NCBI GenBank assembly: GCA_023053685.1 | Contig: JALIGW010000010.1 | Span: forward strand, 13,809,919-13,873,918 | DNA: 64,000 nucleotides | From: Diadophis punctatus similis | Lineage: Eukaryota; Chordata; Lepidosauria; Squamata; Dipsadidae | Reading direction: 5' to 3' | In this document: positions 49,047 through 59,630 of the stretch, piece after piece | Layout of the letters: each line of letters opens with the position of its first letter | Numbering within the stretch: position 1 is the first letter of the stretch | The notes under the pieces: model-generated | What the model was told of the DNA's origin: nothing | Database searches by the model: none | What the model saw: the letters and a program-made list of their open reading frames with translations, nothing else | Position numbers and translations under genes: made by a program

Positions 49047-50565
49047 AACGGAAAAAAGGCTAGGATTAAAAAAAATTATTACAAGATAAAAGAAAACAGG
49101 GAGGTTTTGGATTACCGGATTGGAAATTATATCATCAGGCAGCGACAGTAATCTGGGTAAAGGAATGGATAACACTCACCAACAAAAAAGTATTAACGAT
49201 AGAGGGACATGACCTGCAAACAGGTTGGCATAGCTTCATTTGGGACGGGAAACACAAAATTTCAGAGGCACCATATTAGAGGAACACTATTAGAAGATTG
49301 GATGGAAATTAAAAAGAAATATTATATAAAAATGCTCAAATGGATATATCCGATGGAAGCTACAATCTATCCTAATGTTCTAGATTTGGACTAAAAAGTC
49401 GTATATAAACAGTTATTGGATGAGCAAAATAATTTAAAGTCAAAAGAGGATCTGGCATTGATTGGAATAAAAATAGATTGGTGGCCCTATCTTCAAATCC
49501 AAATGAGATATAAAAAGGATTTAATACAATTTGGATTCCAAAAAGATTACCAAGATTTAGACAAAATTTTATTGGGAATGGAAGAAAAAATGATAACAAA
49601 ATTATACAATTGTTTATTAAACATTAAGATGGAAGAGGAGATTGTAAAAGAGGTGGTGGTGACCTGGGCACAAAATTTCGGCTACGCAATTGAATTAGAA
49701 TATTGGGAAAAAATATGGGACCAAAGAAAATATCTGTAAGATGTTCTACAGATGGCATTTACCTCTGGCAAGATTGGCAAAAATCTCTTCGAACATGTCA
49801 GCAAAATGCTGGAAATGTAAGCGAGATCTGGGGACGTACTACCACATGTGGTGGATGTGCCCATAGGCAAAGAAATGTTGGAAGAAGATCCAGAGATGGA
49901 TAGAAGAAATTATAAAACAAAAAATAGAATTAAAACCAGAATTGTTTTTGCTAGGAATTATGAAAGAGAAGATAAGCAAAAGTAATCAATACCTCATATT
50001 ACATATAATAACTGCAGCTAGGATCACTGATGCCCAACACTGGAAAGCGGAAATAGTCCCTTCGAGCTCAATGATAATAACAAAAATATTAGAATGTGCA
50101 GAAATGAACAAATTAACCATGGAAATACAGGATAAAGAGGAAACAGAGTTTTACAAAATATGGATAAACTGGTACAATTGGTTGGAATACAAAAGTAAAT
50201 TTAAAAAATTAGTAATGTATATAGAATATAAAGGGATAGGTAGATAGATTTGGATAGGATGTTAAAAGGGAAAGAAAATAGTAAGAATTAAGAATTAAGA
50301 AATATGTGAATATAAAGTTCAAGGAATAAGAGATACAGTAATATAGAAGACACAACGATGCTCAAAGCTGCGAAAGGAATAATAACAAAAACTGTTTGTG
50401 TTTTGTAAGGTTATGTTTTGTAAGGTTATGACATGTAATGTTGATGTTATATATTGGGGGTTTTTGTGTTTTCGTTCTGTGTTTGATTTTGTATATATGT
50501 ATATTTTGTACTTATTTGTTGCTTTTTAAAAATTGTTCAATAAAAATTATTTAAATTTTTTTTTG
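49047..50565 (+). pseudogene. L1 ORF2 C-terminus and 3' UTR
   Basis: The L1 copy that hosts the HAL1-like insertion. It reads WNGKKARIKK, then GGFGLPDWKLYHQAATVIWV, KEWITLTNKKVLTIEGHDLQ and, after frame changes, a late zinc-finger-like CWKCKRDLGTYYHMWWMC-type region near 49808-49860. Further decayed frames follow to 50247. It ends with TTCAATAAAAATTATTTAAA at about 50560. Multiple stops. Confidence 0.75.
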
Positions 50566-51058
50566 GCTTTTAATGATATCCAATATACAGTTATTTTAAT
50601 AATGGAAGTTATACAGCTATGTAACATATGTACAGCACTGGCTCAATGGCTTTGAAATGGAGCTGAGCACCATCCCTTATAGTTGGGTATGTCTAGTGGA
50701 GTAAAATCCGTAGGGATTTCTTTACCTACCATATGTACATAATGTCAAGTGACAGGGTAATCAGGAAATCCAGGCAGTTCAAATGATTATAAAGATTTAT
50801 TGCAAGCTTAAGCTCTCTATAAGAATCTGAACTACTAATGGACAAAGCAAATTGGCGGCAGATAGGAGTCAAAGACATTCAACATGGCTGGACTTAGATC
50901 TCTTGTGGGCATGAAGGGACTCATGATTATGTGTTTGATGTCTCCCTCAGGTTCAGCCTGGTCATTTCCTACATATACCCTTTTTATGAAGCACTATTTC
51001 TGCAACATATTATGTCATCTTTGTAAATCAGCTTTCAGCGTCCCAATGTCCTCCAAAA
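50566..51058. other. Intronic stretch without recognised feature
   Basis: No known motif. One ORF (50884-51135) runs into the TTTA-rich repeat that follows and is not convincing. Confidence 0.35.
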
Positions 51059-51240
51059 CTTTATATTTATTTATTTATTTGTTTGTCAAACATGTACAAG
51101 ATAGCAGGTATGAATATGAACATGGACATGAATGAAGGAAATGAATACAAATAAATGGGGACAGTAGGACAGGGATGGTAGGTACGCTGATGCGCTTATG
51201 CCATTCTATTTACATAGCTAATTATACAGCACTTTGAAGA
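51059..51240. repeat. TTTA-rich dispersed repeat fragment
   Basis: TTTATTTATTTATTTGTTTG followed by TCAAACATGTACAAGATAGC and GGGACAGTAGGACAGGGATG. The combination resembles a dispersed snake retroelement 3' end. Family not established here. Confidence 0.45.
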
Positions 51241-51394
51241 GGAAAGATACTGAAAGAGGATCGGGTAAGCTCCCACTTGTTCTCAGCAATAAAATGATTT
51301 TTACCTCAGAAAGAGTTGGACAGACTTTAATCACCTGACTATTGCTGAGAAATCTGGGTGTTAATGTCAACAAATCTCAAATCTCAGACAAGCA

Positions 51395-51590
51395 AAGTCA
51401 ATGGGGAAGCCATATTCACTTAACAACCGTGTTACTAATTTAACAACAACTTAAGTGATTCATTTAACAACTGAGGCAAGAAACATCATAAAATGGGTCA
51501 AAATTCACTTGAAAACTGTCTTATTTAGCAATGGAAATTTTGGACTCAATTGCGGTTGTAAGTTGAAGACTACCTGTACTTCTAGATTAA
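51395..51590 (-). repeat. Dispersed MITE-like repeat (GTCCTTGACTTA family), copy 3
   Basis: Reverse-oriented copy: AAGTCAATGGGGAAGC, TTCACTTAACAACCGTG, TTTGGACTCAATTGCGGTTG and finally GTTGAAGACTACCTGTA. Confidence 0.75.
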
Positions 51591-52949
51591 CTTCACTGAT
51601 ACAGATCTGTGCATTAGGGGAATTCTGTTGATTATATTGTAACCTACAGATTGTCACAGGGCAAGTGCCTGATCTACAGTGTTCTCCTCTTTAATATTCA
51701 ACATCTCTTCACCCACTTTTTTTGTATTGAGTCTTGGACTGTGTTTATTTAGTTTGAGAGAAAATTTATGATAGACTATGTTAAATGCTTTTTGTTTATA
51801 TAATTGTATGTAGAAAGCACTGCTTTCTATTTTGATATTTGCATTTTGCATTGAATTTGCAGTATATTACTTTGAGATTTTTTTTCTTGTTATAGCCAGT
51901 ACAGGAGTTTGAGTAAATGAATCAAAATGTTACAATTGGATCAAATGTTTACATATTCAGTACAAAATAATTCCTGGAATAGATAGAGAACATTCTACTT
52001 CGAAGGTTTAATCAATATGCTTTGTTTTCATGCAGTGCAATCCTATAAGTATTTATTTAAATTACTGTTACATTATACCACCAAAACCATTCTTTGAAAG
52101 CTGAACTTATTCAGAAAATCAGAACATTTAAACACACATTTCTGCATTTGCTTTGCTTAACCTTCAGGATGTTATCTCTGCAATCATGACAGCTAAAATT
52201 TTCCTCTAAAAATGATCAAGAGAGGTTATTGCAGGGATTCTGATCAATATTTCCTGCAAGACATTTCTCTTGTCCTATTATTGTTATACTTATTTTTGTG
52301 ATACATTTTTGCCAAGTTTATAGTGCTGAACTGATTAATCACAGCCTCCTAATTAATGGCATTCTGGTACAGATAGCCCATTTTAGATTGCTTGGGTACA
52401 TTCCTGTGGCAAACAGGAATCAGTACAGAGGTCCTTCTTTGATGACATTTATTACAGTTAAAAGGATAACATTATTCATGCATTCTTGGAATGGGTAACT
52501 GAAAATAAGATTGAGCACTGTTGCCATTAGTGTTGGGGGTTTGTGTGCTACTGTAATGAATTCAACATTAATGCCTAAAGAAAGTGGCCTTTGTCAGATA
52601 GGTCTGTTTTCATATAATTAATCTGGAACCATGACAAAAGATTGCAAATATCTTTCTGGGTTCATGCTGAATGCCCAGTCTTCCTAGAAAGCCATCTGGT
52701 GTACACATTGATAAATTAGTTGGCCTCTGACTGATATGTTGAGTTTATTTCTAGAGGGCTTGATTGAGCTAATGAGAATGCAAATACTGAGCCTGCCAAT
52801 ATTATAAGCCTTGCGGTAAAAATGCTTTTAAACAGAATACCAATTCCATATTAAAAGATAGGATACTTTATCTGCCTTCATGTGCTACTTTAAAAATAAA
52901 TTAAAAAGCCATTTATGTAAAGACCACCACAAATGTCAACTTAATTCTT
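51591..52949. other. Intronic sequence without recognised feature
   Basis: AT-rich, short frames only. A 65-codon minus frame at 51654-51851 reads AFNIVYHKFSLKLNKHSPRL, which weakly recalls an RT fragment but is too short to call. Confidence 0.35.
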
Positions 52950-53442
52950 AAATATTGTATCTATAAAATTTTATAACAGTGTATAAGTTTAACAGTTTGT
53001 AAGTTGAGGTAGTCCTCAACTTACAAACATTTGCTTAGTGACTGTTCTGAACAAATGTTTGTCACCTGAGGACTACCTGTTACAGGTAAACTGTTGTAAA
53101 ACTTTATAGATACAATATTTCAAAGGTACTGGAAAAAGTGACTTATGACCATTTTTCACACTCATGATTGCTGCAGCATCACCGTGGTCACGTGATCAAA
53201 ATTTGGATGCTTGGCAACTGGTTCATATTTATGACAGTTGCAATGTCCAAGTGATCACCTTTTTCTGACAAGCAAAGTCAATGGGGAAGCTAGATTCACT
53301 TAACAACCATATTACCAACTTCACAACTGCAGTAGTTAACAACTGTGGCAAGAAAGGTCATAAAGTGGGGCAAAACTCACTTAGCACCTGTCTTCTTTAG
53401 CAACAGAAATTTTGGCTCAATTGTGGTTGTAAGTTGAGGACT
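52950..53442. repeat. MITE-like repeat copy 4 with fold-back end
   Basis: Copy of the GTCCTTGACTTA family (CAACTTACAAACATTTGCTT, AAGTCAATGGGGAAGC, GGCTCAATTGTGGTTGTAAG). Its left end sits in a nested palindrome. The 30 bases at 52950-52979 (AAATATTGTATCTATAAAAT...) are matched in reverse complement at 53091-53120 with about two mismatches, and 52995-53028 is itself a perfect 15-base-arm palindrome. Its right end is interrupted by the L2-type LINE and appears to continue at 57667 (ACCTATA). Confidence 0.7.
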
Positions 53443-53586
53443 AGCACAGGGGTGATTTTGATCTATTCGGATTGCGGGAGAGCTCCGGCGGGGTGCTAGC
53501 CTTTTCTAACTTTCAACTCTTCTATTTATGACCCTTGGAGAAATCACCCCCCTTCTAGAACAACTTGTTAATTGCTCCGGGCACGA

Positions 53587-54162
53587 ATGGAATGGTGTGC
53601 TCCCGCTTCCTATTATGATGCATTTTTTATTGCCTTTGTTGTTGTCCTGAGCCTGGCTGCTTTACATATTAGTCTGCCCTGGGGGGGGGCTCTCTTGAGA
53701 ATTGTTGCTGAACGGTTTACCTATACGGAAGGACATTACTATGATCGCCTCCTTTCGATCTTGGCAGACTTATCAAATCTTCCTGACTCCCCCACCCTGT
53801 GGAATTTTGTTCCCCATTGGGATGATGCCTGCTGCTGCTGCACTTGCCAAGGTTATGCATGCGAAGATTATAATGAGACCTGTAACAACTGGCAAACTGG
53901 CCGTGACGGTAATTGGAGGCTACAAAAAGAACTTAGAGGGCGAAGGGTTGCTCCAGGTGCAGGACCAAGAGTGCTAGGACTGATACCATCTAGACTGGGG
54001 AGGGGTTTTACTTTTACCCCCGAGAGAGCTATTACTGTCCTACCTGGAACTGGTGCAAACAGACATCCTAGAACTGGTCTGGTGGCGGATATGCCCTCCT
54101 TTGCCTTTTTATTGCCCTGTATTATTTCTGCTGTTTTTACTTATCTGTACCCCGGAAGCTGA
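53587..54162 (+). CDS. ORF1 of the L2-type LINE, hydrophobic and cysteine-rich
   Basis: 191 codons from ATG at 53587, upstream of and in the same orientation as ORF2, with 72 bases between them. It opens MEWCAPASYYDAFFIAFVVV and continues LSLAALHISL, a strong hydrophobic segment that looks like a signal anchor or TM helix. A mid-region DACCCCTCQGYACEDYNETC is cysteine-rich and a later segment is basic (KELRGRRVAPGAGPRVLG). The C-terminus is again hydrophobic (SFAFLLPCIISAVFTYLYPG). No RRM, zinc knuckle or esterase motif was seen, unlike most LINE ORF1 proteins. It may be a real but unusual ORF1, or an open frame in a long 5' region. Confidence 0.5.
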   Translation: MEWCAPASYYDAFFIAFVVVLSLAALHISLPWGGALLRIVAERFTYTEGHYYDRLLSILADLSNLPDSPTLWNFVPHWDDACCCCTCQGYACEDYNETCNNWQTGRDGNWRLQKELRGRRVAPGAGPRVLGLIPSRLGRGFTFTPERAITVLPGTGANRHPRTGLVADMPSFAFLLPCIISAVFTYLYPGS

Positions 54163-54234
54163 GTGTATGGGGGTGGGGTTGTGACTGAGGATGAGTGGAA
54201 GTGTGTATGAATATATTGTGTAGACTAAGGGAGA

Positions 54235-57200
54235 ATGGATACTAGAATGAGTGAGCCGGGGACTGGGGGTCGGACCCCCTCTGCTGAGTGTGGAAACAGA
54301 AGCGGGGGGGTACCTGACTCCATCTCCCGGCTCAGTATGAATGGTATGGATGGCCTGCAGGAAGGGAGGGGGACCAGCAGGGGTGGGGTGGGGGTCTCTG
54401 GGGGGGACGAGAGCCGGAACATCTCGGTCATAATGGGAAGAGGCAGATATGGCGGGAGCAGAGGGGCGGGCCGCTCTCGGGGAATAAGACCTCGCTGTTT
54501 ACAAGCGATCCCTTGTTCCGGCCCCTCCGATCTGGTTCCATCTTGCTCAACCCAGATACCTGGCAACCAGGGTTCTCAGGGCCCTGGGCTCAGGATGCTG
54601 CTGCTTAACGCCAGGTCAATTACCAACAAAGCCCCCCTGATACGTGATTTAATCACAGAGGAGGGGGCAGACCTGGTTTGTGTAACTGAGACCTGGCTGG
54701 GCCAGGAGGGGGGAGTAGCTCTCTCCGAGATATGCCCAGACGGGTTCTCAGTGCAGCATCATTCCCGACCCCAGGGAAGGGGGGGAGGAGTGGCAATAAT
54801 AACACGTGGAAACCTGCATCCTCGTAGGATCCCTGCCCCGGAGATTGTTGGGTGTGAGACTCTCCTTCTGAAGTTGGACTTAGGGGTACAGGTGGGCCTT
54901 CTCTTAACGTACCTGCCTCCCAGCTGCGTAAGTAAGGCCCTGCCTGAGCTGCTCGAGGCAGTAGCCGGCTTGGCAGTTGAGTTCCCTAGGCTTATGGTGC
55001 TGGGGGACTTCAACTTGCCTTCTGCTGGTGAAACCTCCGGGATAGCCCAGGAGTTCATGGATTCCATGACAACCATGGACCTGACCCAAGTAATCCAGGG
55101 TCCGACTCATGAGGGTGGTCACACGCTCGACCTAGTGTTTCTCTCGGGGCAGTGGAGAGATGATCTGAAGATAAGGGATATAGTCATCACCCCTCTGTCA
55201 TGGTCAGATCATTTCCTACTGAGGTTGGATTCCGCAGTTCCATTCCTCCCCTGCAGGGAGGCGGGACCGACTAGATGGTTCCGCCCCAGGCGCCTAATGG
55301 AACCAGAAGGATTCCAGAGGGAACTTGGGGAAATACCTGAAACCCTGGTACGCAGTTCGGCTGATTCCCTGGTGGCTGGTTGGAACATCGCAGCATCAGG
55401 GGCTTTAGACCGAATTGCGCCTTTGCGACCTCTCCGCGGCAGTGGATCCCGGAAAGCCCCCTGGTTTACCAAGGAGCTCCGGGAGATGAAACGCCAGAAG
55501 AGACGTCTAGAGCGCCGCTGGAGGTCCAGCAAAACCGACTCCGACCGAACACTATTAAGAATTTACATCAGATCTTATTTAGTGGCGATAAGGGCGGCAA
55601 AACGATCCTATTTTTCCGGTCTTATTGCGTCCGCAGATTCTCGCCCAGCCGCCTTGTTTAGGGTGACTCGCTCCCTCCTTGCTAAAGGGGGGAGCGAGGA
55701 ACACTTACAAGGCAGAGCTGAGGAATTCGCTGAGTTTCTGACGGATAAAGTCGCTCGGATTCGGTCAAACCTGGACTCTGGCTGGGCAGAGTCCATGGAG
55801 TTGACAGGGGCTAGTCTTAGTCCACCGTTGTGGGAGGAGTTTGGGCCTGTTTCTCCTGAAGATGTGGACAGAGCCATGGGGGCGATGGGGGCCTCCACCT
55901 GTTTATTGGACCCGTGCCCCTCCTGGCTGGTTTCGGCCAGCAGGGAGGTGACACGCGGCTGGATCCGGGCGGTGGTCATCGCTTCTTTGGAGGAGGGATC
56001 CGTACCGCAGTCATTAAAAGCTGCGGTGGTGAGACCCCTCCTGAAGAAGCCTTCCCTGGATCCAGCTGACTTGAAGAACTATCGTCCAGTCTCCAACTTG
56101 CCTTTTTTAGGGAAAGTTGTGGAGAAGGTGGTGGCCACTCAGCTTCTGCGGCTTCTGGATGAAACAGATCATCTAGATTCCTATCAGTCGGGTTTCAGGC
56201 GCGGCTACAGTACAGAAACTGCCTTGGTCGCTCTGATGGATGATCTCTGGCGGGCCCGGGATGGGGGAAATTCCTCCATCCTGGTGCTACTTGACCTCTC
56301 AGCGGCTTTCGATACCATCGACCATGGTATCCTTCTGCATCGTCTCGGCGAGTTGGGAGTGGGAGGCACCGTTTTACGGTGGTTCTCCTCTTATCTCGCC
56401 GATAGGATGCAGTCGGTGTTGGCAGGAGGGCAGAGATCCACCCCTAGGCCCCTGTTATGTGGGGTGCCTCAGGGGTCGGTTCTCTCGCCCATCCTGTTTA
56501 ACATTTACATGAAACCGCTGGGGGAGATCATCCGTAGACATGGGGTGTGTTTCCACCAGTACGCTGACGACACCCAGCTGTACATCACCACCCCGTCTGA
56601 TTTCAGTGTGGCAGCCGATGTAATGTGCCGATGCCTGGACGACGTTAGGATCTGGATGGGGAGGAACAGACTCAGACTCAACCCCGACAAGACTGAGTGG
56701 CTTTGGATATTGCCTCCTAAGGATTATGACAACTATCCCTCCTTGGTCCTCGAGGGAGCGAAACTGACTCCCTCGGATCAGGTCCGCAACTTGGGGGTCC
56801 TCCTAGACCCACAGCTAAAATTGGAACACCATCTCACTGCTGTGGCTAGGGGGGCCTTTGCACAGGTTCGCCTGGTGCACCAGTTGCGGCCATACTTGGA
56901 GAAGGAGGCTCTACTCACGGTCACTCATGCCCTTGTCACCTCCCGTTTGGACTACTGCAACGCGCTCTACATGGGGCTACTCTTGAAGAGTATCCGGAGA
57001 CTCCAGTTGGTGCAAAATGCAGCTGTGTGTGCTGTGGTGGGTGTGCCAAGGTACACCCACGTGACACCTATACTCCGCCAGCTGCATTGGTTGCCCATTA
57101 GTCTCCGGGTCCAATTCAAGGTGTTGATCATCATCTTTAAAGCCCTTCATGGCTTAGGACCAGGTTATCTCCGGGACCGCATTCTGCCTCATACTTCCCT

Positions 57201-57411
57201 CCGACCGGTTAGGGCCCACAGAGTTGGCCTCCTCCAGCTCCCGTCGGCCAAGCAATGCCGGCTGGTGGGTCCTAGGGGGAGAGCCTTCTCTGTGGCCGGC
57301 CCCGCGCTCTGGAACCAACTTCCTCCAGAGACCCGAACCATCCCCACCCTGCTGGCCTTCCGAAAAGCCGTTAAGACATGGCTCTTCCTGCAGGCAGGGG
57401 GTAGAGCTTAA
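54235..57411 (+). CDS. L2-clade LINE ORF2: endonuclease - reverse transcriptase
   Basis: 1058 codons with no interruption. After about 120 Gly/Ser/Arg-rich residues the apurinic-type endonuclease begins: LLLNARSITNKAPLI, VTETWL (150-155), GGGVAIITR (183-191), VLGDFNLPSAG (255-265), THEGGHTLDLVF (291-302), SWSDHFLLR (322-330). The reverse transcriptase follows: NYRPVSNLPFLGKVVEKVVA (about 615-635), SGFRRGYSTETALVALMDDL, LLDLSAAFDTIDH (about 683-695), GVPQGSVLSPILFNIYM, and catalytic FHQYADDTQLYI (about 772-783). The C-terminal domain ends LPISLRVQFKVLIIIFKALH and TLLAFRKAVKTWLFLQAGG. HSTETAL-type and YADDTQLY motifs place it in L2 rather than CR1. All catalytic residues appear intact, so it could encode an active enzyme. 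Confidence 0.93.
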   Translation: MDTRMSEPGTGGRTPSAECGNRSGGVPDSISRLSMNGMDGLQEGRGTSRGGVGVSGGDESRNISVIMGRGRYGGSRGAGRSRGIRPRCLQAIPCSGPSDLVPSCSTQIPGNQGSQGPGLRMLLLNARSITNKAPLIRDLITEEGADLVCVTETWLGQEGGVALSEICPDGFSVQHHSRPQGRGGGVAIITRGNLHPRRIPAPEIVGCETLLLKLDLGVQVGLLLTYLPPSCVSKALPELLEAVAGLAVEFPRLMVLGDFNLPSAGETSGIAQEFMDSMTTMDLTQVIQGPTHEGGHTLDLVFLSGQWRDDLKIRDIVITPLSWSDHFLLRLDSAVPFLPCREAGPTRWFRPRRLMEPEGFQRELGEIPETLVRSSADSLVAGWNIAASGALDRIAPLRPLRGSGSRKAPWFTKELREMKRQKRRLERRWRSSKTDSDRTLLRIYIRSYLVAIRAAKRSYFSGLIASADSRPAALFRVTRSLLAKGGSEEHLQGRAEEFAEFLTDKVARIRSNLDSGWAESMELTGASLSPPLWEEFGPVSPEDVDRAMGAMGASTCLLDPCPSWLVSASREVTRGWIRAVVIASLEEGSVPQSLKAAVVRPLLKKPSLDPADLKNYRPVSNLPFLGKVVEKVVATQLLRLLDETDHLDSYQSGFRRGYSTETALVALMDDLWRARDGGNSSILVLLDLSAAFDTIDHGILLHRLGELGVGGTVLRWFSSYLADRMQSVLAGGQRSTPRPLLCGVPQGSVLSPILFNIYMKPLGEIIRRHGVCFHQYADDTQLYITTPSDFSVAADVMCRCLDDVRIWMGRNRLRLNPDKTEWLWILPPKDYDNYPSLVLEGAKLTPSDQVRNLGVLLDPQLKLEHHLTAVARGAFAQVRLVHQLRPYLEKEALLTVTHALVTSRLDYCNALYMGLLLKSIRRLQLVQNAAVCAVVGVPRYTHVTPILRQLHWLPISLRVQFKVLIIIFKALHGLGPGYLRDRILPHTSLRPVRAHRVGLLQLPSAKQCRLVGPRGRAFSVAGPALWNQLPPETRTIPTLLAFRKAVKTWLFLQAGGRA

Positions 57412-57581
57412 CTCCATCTGCACTCTCCCCCGGGTATGTCTGGTGGTTGAATTGTTCTTTTATATTGTAATTTTTAATTTTTATATTTTGATTTTAATTG
57501 CATTTATTGGTTTTCTTGTATTTTTCCTGTGTTGTAAGCCGCCCTGAGTCCCTTGGGAGTGGGGCGGCATATAAGAAACCA

Positions 57582-57584
<3 letters not shown>

Positions 57585-57664
<80 letters not shown>

Positions 57665-57666
57665 AT
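57585..57666 (+). repeat. (AAAT)n tail of the L2-type LINE
   Basis: About 20 AAAT units directly after the conserved 3' end. This is the tail repeat of the LINE, likely expanded after insertion. Confidence 0.95.
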
Positions 57667-58012
57667 ACCTATACACCCTTTTCCTTTGTAAACTATTCCC
57701 CCCCCCTATATCTGCTTTTTTAAGTGTTAGGCTGTTTTAGATTTTTGGAAGCTGCAATCAAACACCTCTGAGAGAAGCAGGCTGGAAAGCTTGCTTTAAG
57801 CCATACCATTTCACATTTAAATTTGATGTCATAACCTCTGGTAAGATCTTTAGGGGAGCAAGCAAATTTGGTTGCTTATGCTTAAATTCTTAGTTTTTAA
57901 CTTGCTTCCAGTTATTGCATATATTTCTGTAAATTAAACAAACAACAAACAACATTCCAAAACTCAAACTTTCACATGAAATTATTCACAAATCATATTT
58001 ACCCATAAGGCA
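57667..58012. other. Intronic sequence without recognised feature
   Basis: No known motif beyond the short MITE continuation at its left edge. Confidence 0.4.
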
Positions 58013-58020
58013 AATAGGAT

Positions 58021-58404
58021 CAGGGGTGGGCTTCAAAATTTTTAGCAAGGGGTTCTCTGCCTGGTAGCTGAGTGGGCGTGGCCATGGTGGGCATAGCCTA
58101 GTTGGCCTCCTGCACCACGGTGGGGGAGGAGTGTTTTTGCCCTCTCTGGGCTCCAGAGGTTTTTCTTGAGCCTCCGGGAGGGCAAAAACGTTCCCGAGCT
58201 TCCAGTAGGCCCATTTTCCCCCCTCCCAAGCCTCTGCGCACACCCTGCACTTAGCTGCATCCAAAATGGGCTGTGTGGGGACTCCTGGGAGGGGCGGGGT
58301 GGGTGGGGCCAGCCAGGAGTGGGATTTGGGGGTTCTCTGAACTGCACAGAATCTTAGCTAGAGGTTGTCCCGAACGCCTGTGAACCCCCAGCAGCCCACC
58401 CCTG
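58021..58404. mobile_element. hAT-like short DNA element
   Basis: 384 bases, CAGGGGTGGGCTTCAAAATT to CCAGCAGCCCACCCCTG. It is flanked by a perfect 8-base duplication AATAGGAT (58013-58020 and 58405-58412). No transposase inside. Confidence 0.92.
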
Positions 58405-58412
58405 AATAGGAT

Positions 58413-58836
58413 TTTTTAAAATGTCAAAGGACCTTGTAGTTTTTCACAGGAGATTCATAAATGTCTCTTCTACAGCAATAAACTAGAATAGGTACTATCA
58501 TATTAATCCATGTGCAATTGGATTGGTAGAAGCAGAATTCCCTTGCCATGTTTACTGTGAAAGCTTTTTCGCTATACAAGGTAGGTCTTGGTGTTGGATA
58601 TGGGTGGAGGGAGAAAGAATCTCCAAATAATTGATTGGGGACACCTTGCTTAAGTTTAAATTCCTGACATTAAATATTGATAACCCTTTATAGATTTTAG
58701 TTTAATCATTAATACATGGCTTTGCAAAATTAGTCATAGTATTATTAGAACTTAAGCAGAATATTAAGAATATATTTATATATACATGCACATGCATGGG
58801 AGACAGCCAATTTTAAAACAGAAGGAAATGGATCTC
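58413..58836. other. Intronic sequence without recognised feature
   Basis: No gene or repeat recognised. Confidence 0.4.
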
Positions 58837-59129
58837 AAAAACATCTCCCTTTTGACTTCCGCTTGGCTCCGCAGGCATCGAGGACGCTCCTCATTGAGCA
58901 CCTGTTCCGAGGTCCCATAAAGCCGCCAGAACAGCTGTCTGGCAGCTTGAAAATCTTCTCCCCGGGCTTGGGGAGAGATGAGAACCGACAGGTGAGGGTA
59001 GAGCCCCCCTAGTGCCCCAGGAGACAATCTGGGGCGCGAAGGGTGAGGGCTCCCCAGGTAGCCTGTCATTTGCTCCAGGACTTCGGACGCCTCCGCTTTT
59101 GCGGAGCAAGATGCCGCGACCAGCTCTGC

Positions 59130-59197
59130 TTTATTTATTTATTATTTATTTAAATGGATTTATATGCCGCCCAACTCCCAGGGGACTCTGGGCGGCT
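59130..59197 (-). mobile_element. 5'-truncated L2-type LINE tail inside the HAL1-like leader
   Basis: Reverse complement of an L2-family 3' end: (AAAT)-type tail, ATATGCCGCCCAACTCCCAG, GGGACTCTGGGCGGC. It interrupts the leader between GCTCTGCTT and AGATGGGATTTATAA, which are joined (GCTCTGCTTTCAAGATGGG) in copy 1 at about 47140. Confidence 0.8.
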
Positions 59198-59630
59198 AGA
59201 TGGGATTTATAATACTTTGATTTACTGCAGACAGCAGACAGAGAAAGGCAGGAGACTCGAATGGCAAGTACCTTAACTTTAACTCCAATGCTGACTTTCA
59301 CTTCGGAAGTTACAAATTAACTGAGCTAACAAGCAACAAAATGGCGATTGAAGATTCAAAGGGTGTGGAAAGTGAAAGCTAGAATGAAAGTTTCGTTTCG
59401 TTAGCAGCCCTTTGTATGAAAACGCCTGACTCTGAGGAATTTTTTTCTTTCTCTTTGACTTTGGAATAAAATAACAAATCTAATTTTAAAACCTAAATGG
59501 CTTCAAAACCTGGAAAGACTGTTTTTAATAAAGGATTTGGCCCTTTGTCTGAAAATGTTTGAAAATGCCTGACTTTGATGAACTCTCTCTGATTTTGGAT
59601 TAAAACAAAAAGTTTAACTTTAAATCTTAA

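Larger units (their letters stand above)
53443..57666 (+). mobile_element. Nearly full-length L2-type LINE
   Basis: 4.2-kb LINE with two open frames (ORF1 53587-54162, ORF2 54235-57411). Its 3' UTR ends with a short hairpin (GCCGCCCTGAGTCCC ... GGGGCGGCATATAAG), followed by an (AAAT)n tail. It inserted into the MITE-like repeat that ends at 53442. The absence of stops in a 1058-codon ORF2 indicates a very recent insertion. Short 3' fragments of the same family occur elsewhere (59130-59197). Confidence 0.88.

Noticed and set aside
53587..54162. L2 ORF1 as a host membrane-protein gene
   Set aside because: It sits at the expected ORF1 position of a complete LINE, with the same orientation and a 72-base gap to ORF2, and has no splice sites or host-gene context.
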